Origin: Streptosporangiaceae bacterium
GTDB lineage: Bacteria; Actinomycetota; Actinomycetes; Streptosporangiales; Streptosporangiaceae
Length of the DNA: 14,392 nt
NCBI GenBank assembly: GCA_030052355.1
Contig: JASIGS010000317.1
Span: forward strand, 1 to 14,392
Reading direction: 5' to 3'
In this document: positions 13,750-14,392 of the stretch, one piece after another
Numbering within the stretch: position 1 is the stretch's first letter
Layout: each line of letters opens with the position of its first letter
The notes under the pieces: model-generated
Seen by the model: the letters and a program-made list of their open reading frames with translations, nothing else
Databases searched by the model: none
Told to the model about the DNA's origin: nothing
Program-made: the position numbers and the translations under genes

Positions 13750-14031
13750 TCAGGCGTGCGCCCGGTGACCGTGTGCGCCGTTGTGCTGCTGCCAGGCCAT
13801 GGCACCTGCCGTGGTCGCGGCCTTCGTCGCGCCCCACTTCTGCTTCATGACTTCGCTGGGCGGTACCTCGAGCTCGCGGAACCACTTGCGAGTAGCGGAA
13901 GCCATCGCGGTCCCGCCCACGATCATGCCGCAGAGCCCGACGAGAGCGCCCGCGCCGATCAGCGCAGCGCCGATGATCATCGGAGTCGCGTTCAGCTGAA
14001 ACCCGGTTGGAGAACTCTGGGCGTATGTCAT
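13750..14031 (-). CDS. Small one-helix membrane protein (93 aa)
   Basis: 93 residues. A short polar N-terminus leads into one Gly/Ala-rich hydrophobic helix (about 18-42, TPMIIGAALIGAGALVGL), then a soluble segment with RKWFRELEVPPSEVMKQKWG (49-68), AATTAGAMAWQQ and a His-rich end (HNGAHGHRAHA). I recognise the pattern RKWxRELExPPxEVxKxKW as a conserved small protein of streptomycete-type actinobacteria, without a named function. The start at ATG 14031 follows GGAAGGA about four bases upstream. It lies between a GMC oxidoreductase (59 bp upstream) and cydA (67 bp downstream, across a strong hairpin), all on one strand. A role as an accessory or anchor for either neighbour is inference. It is not a CydX, which is about 37 residues and lies after cydB. 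Confidence 0.82.
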   Translation of the reverse strand: MTYAQSSPTGFQLNATPMIIGAALIGAGALVGLCGMIVGGTAMASATRKWFRELEVPPSEVMKQKWGATKAATTAGAMAWQQHNGAHGHRAHA

Positions 14032-14090
14032 CTCGTCCTTCCTCGCGTTGTGGGTCAGAGTGACTGTTCCCGTGCGCTAGGGAGCCGGGC

Positions 14091-14392
14091 TCATCCGTTA
14101 CGGGTGATTGCCGTGGCCGGGTGCCCTGCCGGTGCTCTTCGCGGGGCGGGAGCGCGGAACTCCGAGACGTCGGAGCCGAGCCGTTCCGCTATGTGCTCGC
14201 CGACCCGGATGGCGTTGGCCATGGCGGTCAGGGCCGGGTTGACCGCGCCGATGCTCGGGAAGAAGCTCGTGTCGGCCACGTAGAGGTTGTCCACTTCGTG
14301 GGCCTTGCAGTTGACGTCGAGCACCGACGTGCCCGGGTCCGTGCCGAAACGGCAGGTCCCGGCCTGGTGGGCGACGCCCGCGATCGGGACGT
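14091..14392 (-). CDS. GMC-family oxidoreductase, C-terminal fragment (N-terminus beyond window)
   Basis: The frame is open to the right edge; the last 99 residues are visible and end at TGA 14091-14093. They match the C-terminal domain of glucose-methanol-choline flavoproteins: AHQAGTCRFGTDPGTSV carries the catalytic histidine, NLYVADTSFFPS is the conserved approach to FAD, and IGAVNPALTAMANAIRVGEHI carries the catalytic Asn of the His-Asn pair. The family oxidises alcohols, sugars or sterols using FAD; the substrate cannot be read from this part. The tail after residue 75 is Pro/Ala/Arg-rich and probably disordered. A GTG or ATG internal start would be artefactual, as homology continues to the window edge. 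It precedes the 93-residue membrane protein by 59 bp on the same strand, so it may belong to the same transcript and could feed electrons to the quinone pool (inference). Confidence 0.88.
   Translation of the reverse strand, partial: VPIAGVAHQAGTCRFGTDPGTSVLDVNCKAHEVDNLYVADTSFFPSIGAVNPALTAMANAIRVGEHIAERLGSDVSEFRAPAPRRAPAGHPATAITRNG

Noticed and set aside
12681..13850. 389-codon plus-strand frame opposite cydA
   Set aside because: Gln/Arg/Glu-rich shadow; the opposite strand encodes an unambiguous CydA.
13683..14090. Search for a Rex operator (TTGTGAA-N4-TTCACAA) upstream of cydA, and also upstream of cydD
   Set aside because: No match or recognisable half-sites were seen in either upstream region.
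1..14392. tRNA/rRNA genes, insertion sequences, attachment sites, CRISPR array
   Set aside because: No transposase-like frames, terminal inverted repeats, regularly spaced direct repeats of CRISPR type, or recognisable RNA-gene sequences were seen.

Overview
The window is very GC-rich (about 70% by eye), with G/C third positions, GTG starts and short intergenic gaps. Its gene families (DUF7144, a DUF6412-like protein, an actinobacterial-type ClC, CydA and CydDC) point to a high-GC actinomycete. I cannot name a genus. I see no mobile element, tRNA, rRNA or CRISPR array, and it reads as chromosomal core or accessory metabolism. Almost everything is on the minus strand; only two genes (2172-2897 and 6585-8012) are on the plus strand.

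Left block (1-1966, minus): a DUF6412-like small membrane protein, a YidC/Oxa1-family insertase and the N-terminal 219 residues of a CcdA-type thiol-disulfide transporter that runs off the left edge. They are ordered like one membrane-biogenesis operon. The first gene has a convincing promoter placed so that its GTG would be the transcript's first base (leaderless). Divergent from it is a DUF7144 membrane protein with a Gln/Gly/Tyr-rich, prion-like N-terminal tail, which overlaps the end of cydC tail to tail.

Centre (2887-8012): cydD and cydC, the two halves of the CydDC thiol-exporting ABC transporter needed to assemble cytochrome bd, are translationally coupled through GTGA. Divergent from cydD is a ClC-family chloride channel/transporter. 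Its upstream region carries four copies of a degenerate 14-bp unit in perfect register.

Right (8063-14392, minus): a type II NADH dehydrogenase (ndh) and a divergent glucose-6-phosphate dehydrogenase (zwf), then cydB and cydA (cytochrome bd oxidase), a 93-residue one-helix membrane protein, and the C-terminal end of a GMC-family oxidoreductase entering from the right edge. A perfect 13-bp hairpin abuts the cydA ribosome-binding site.

Together the genes describe an alternative aerobic electron chain. Sugar oxidation supplies reduced nicotinamide, NDH-2 reduces quinone without pumping protons, cytochrome bd reduces oxygen, and CydDC and CcdA manage extracytoplasmic thiol state and oxidase assembly. 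cydAB and cydDC, normally adjacent in actinobacteria, are here split by zwf, ndh and clc. The most striking molecular oddity is CydA: the histidine that ligates heme b558 (H186 in E. coli) aligns without gaps to Lys184, while every other key residue I checked is present. The G6PDH also lacks two lysines normally used for substrate binding.
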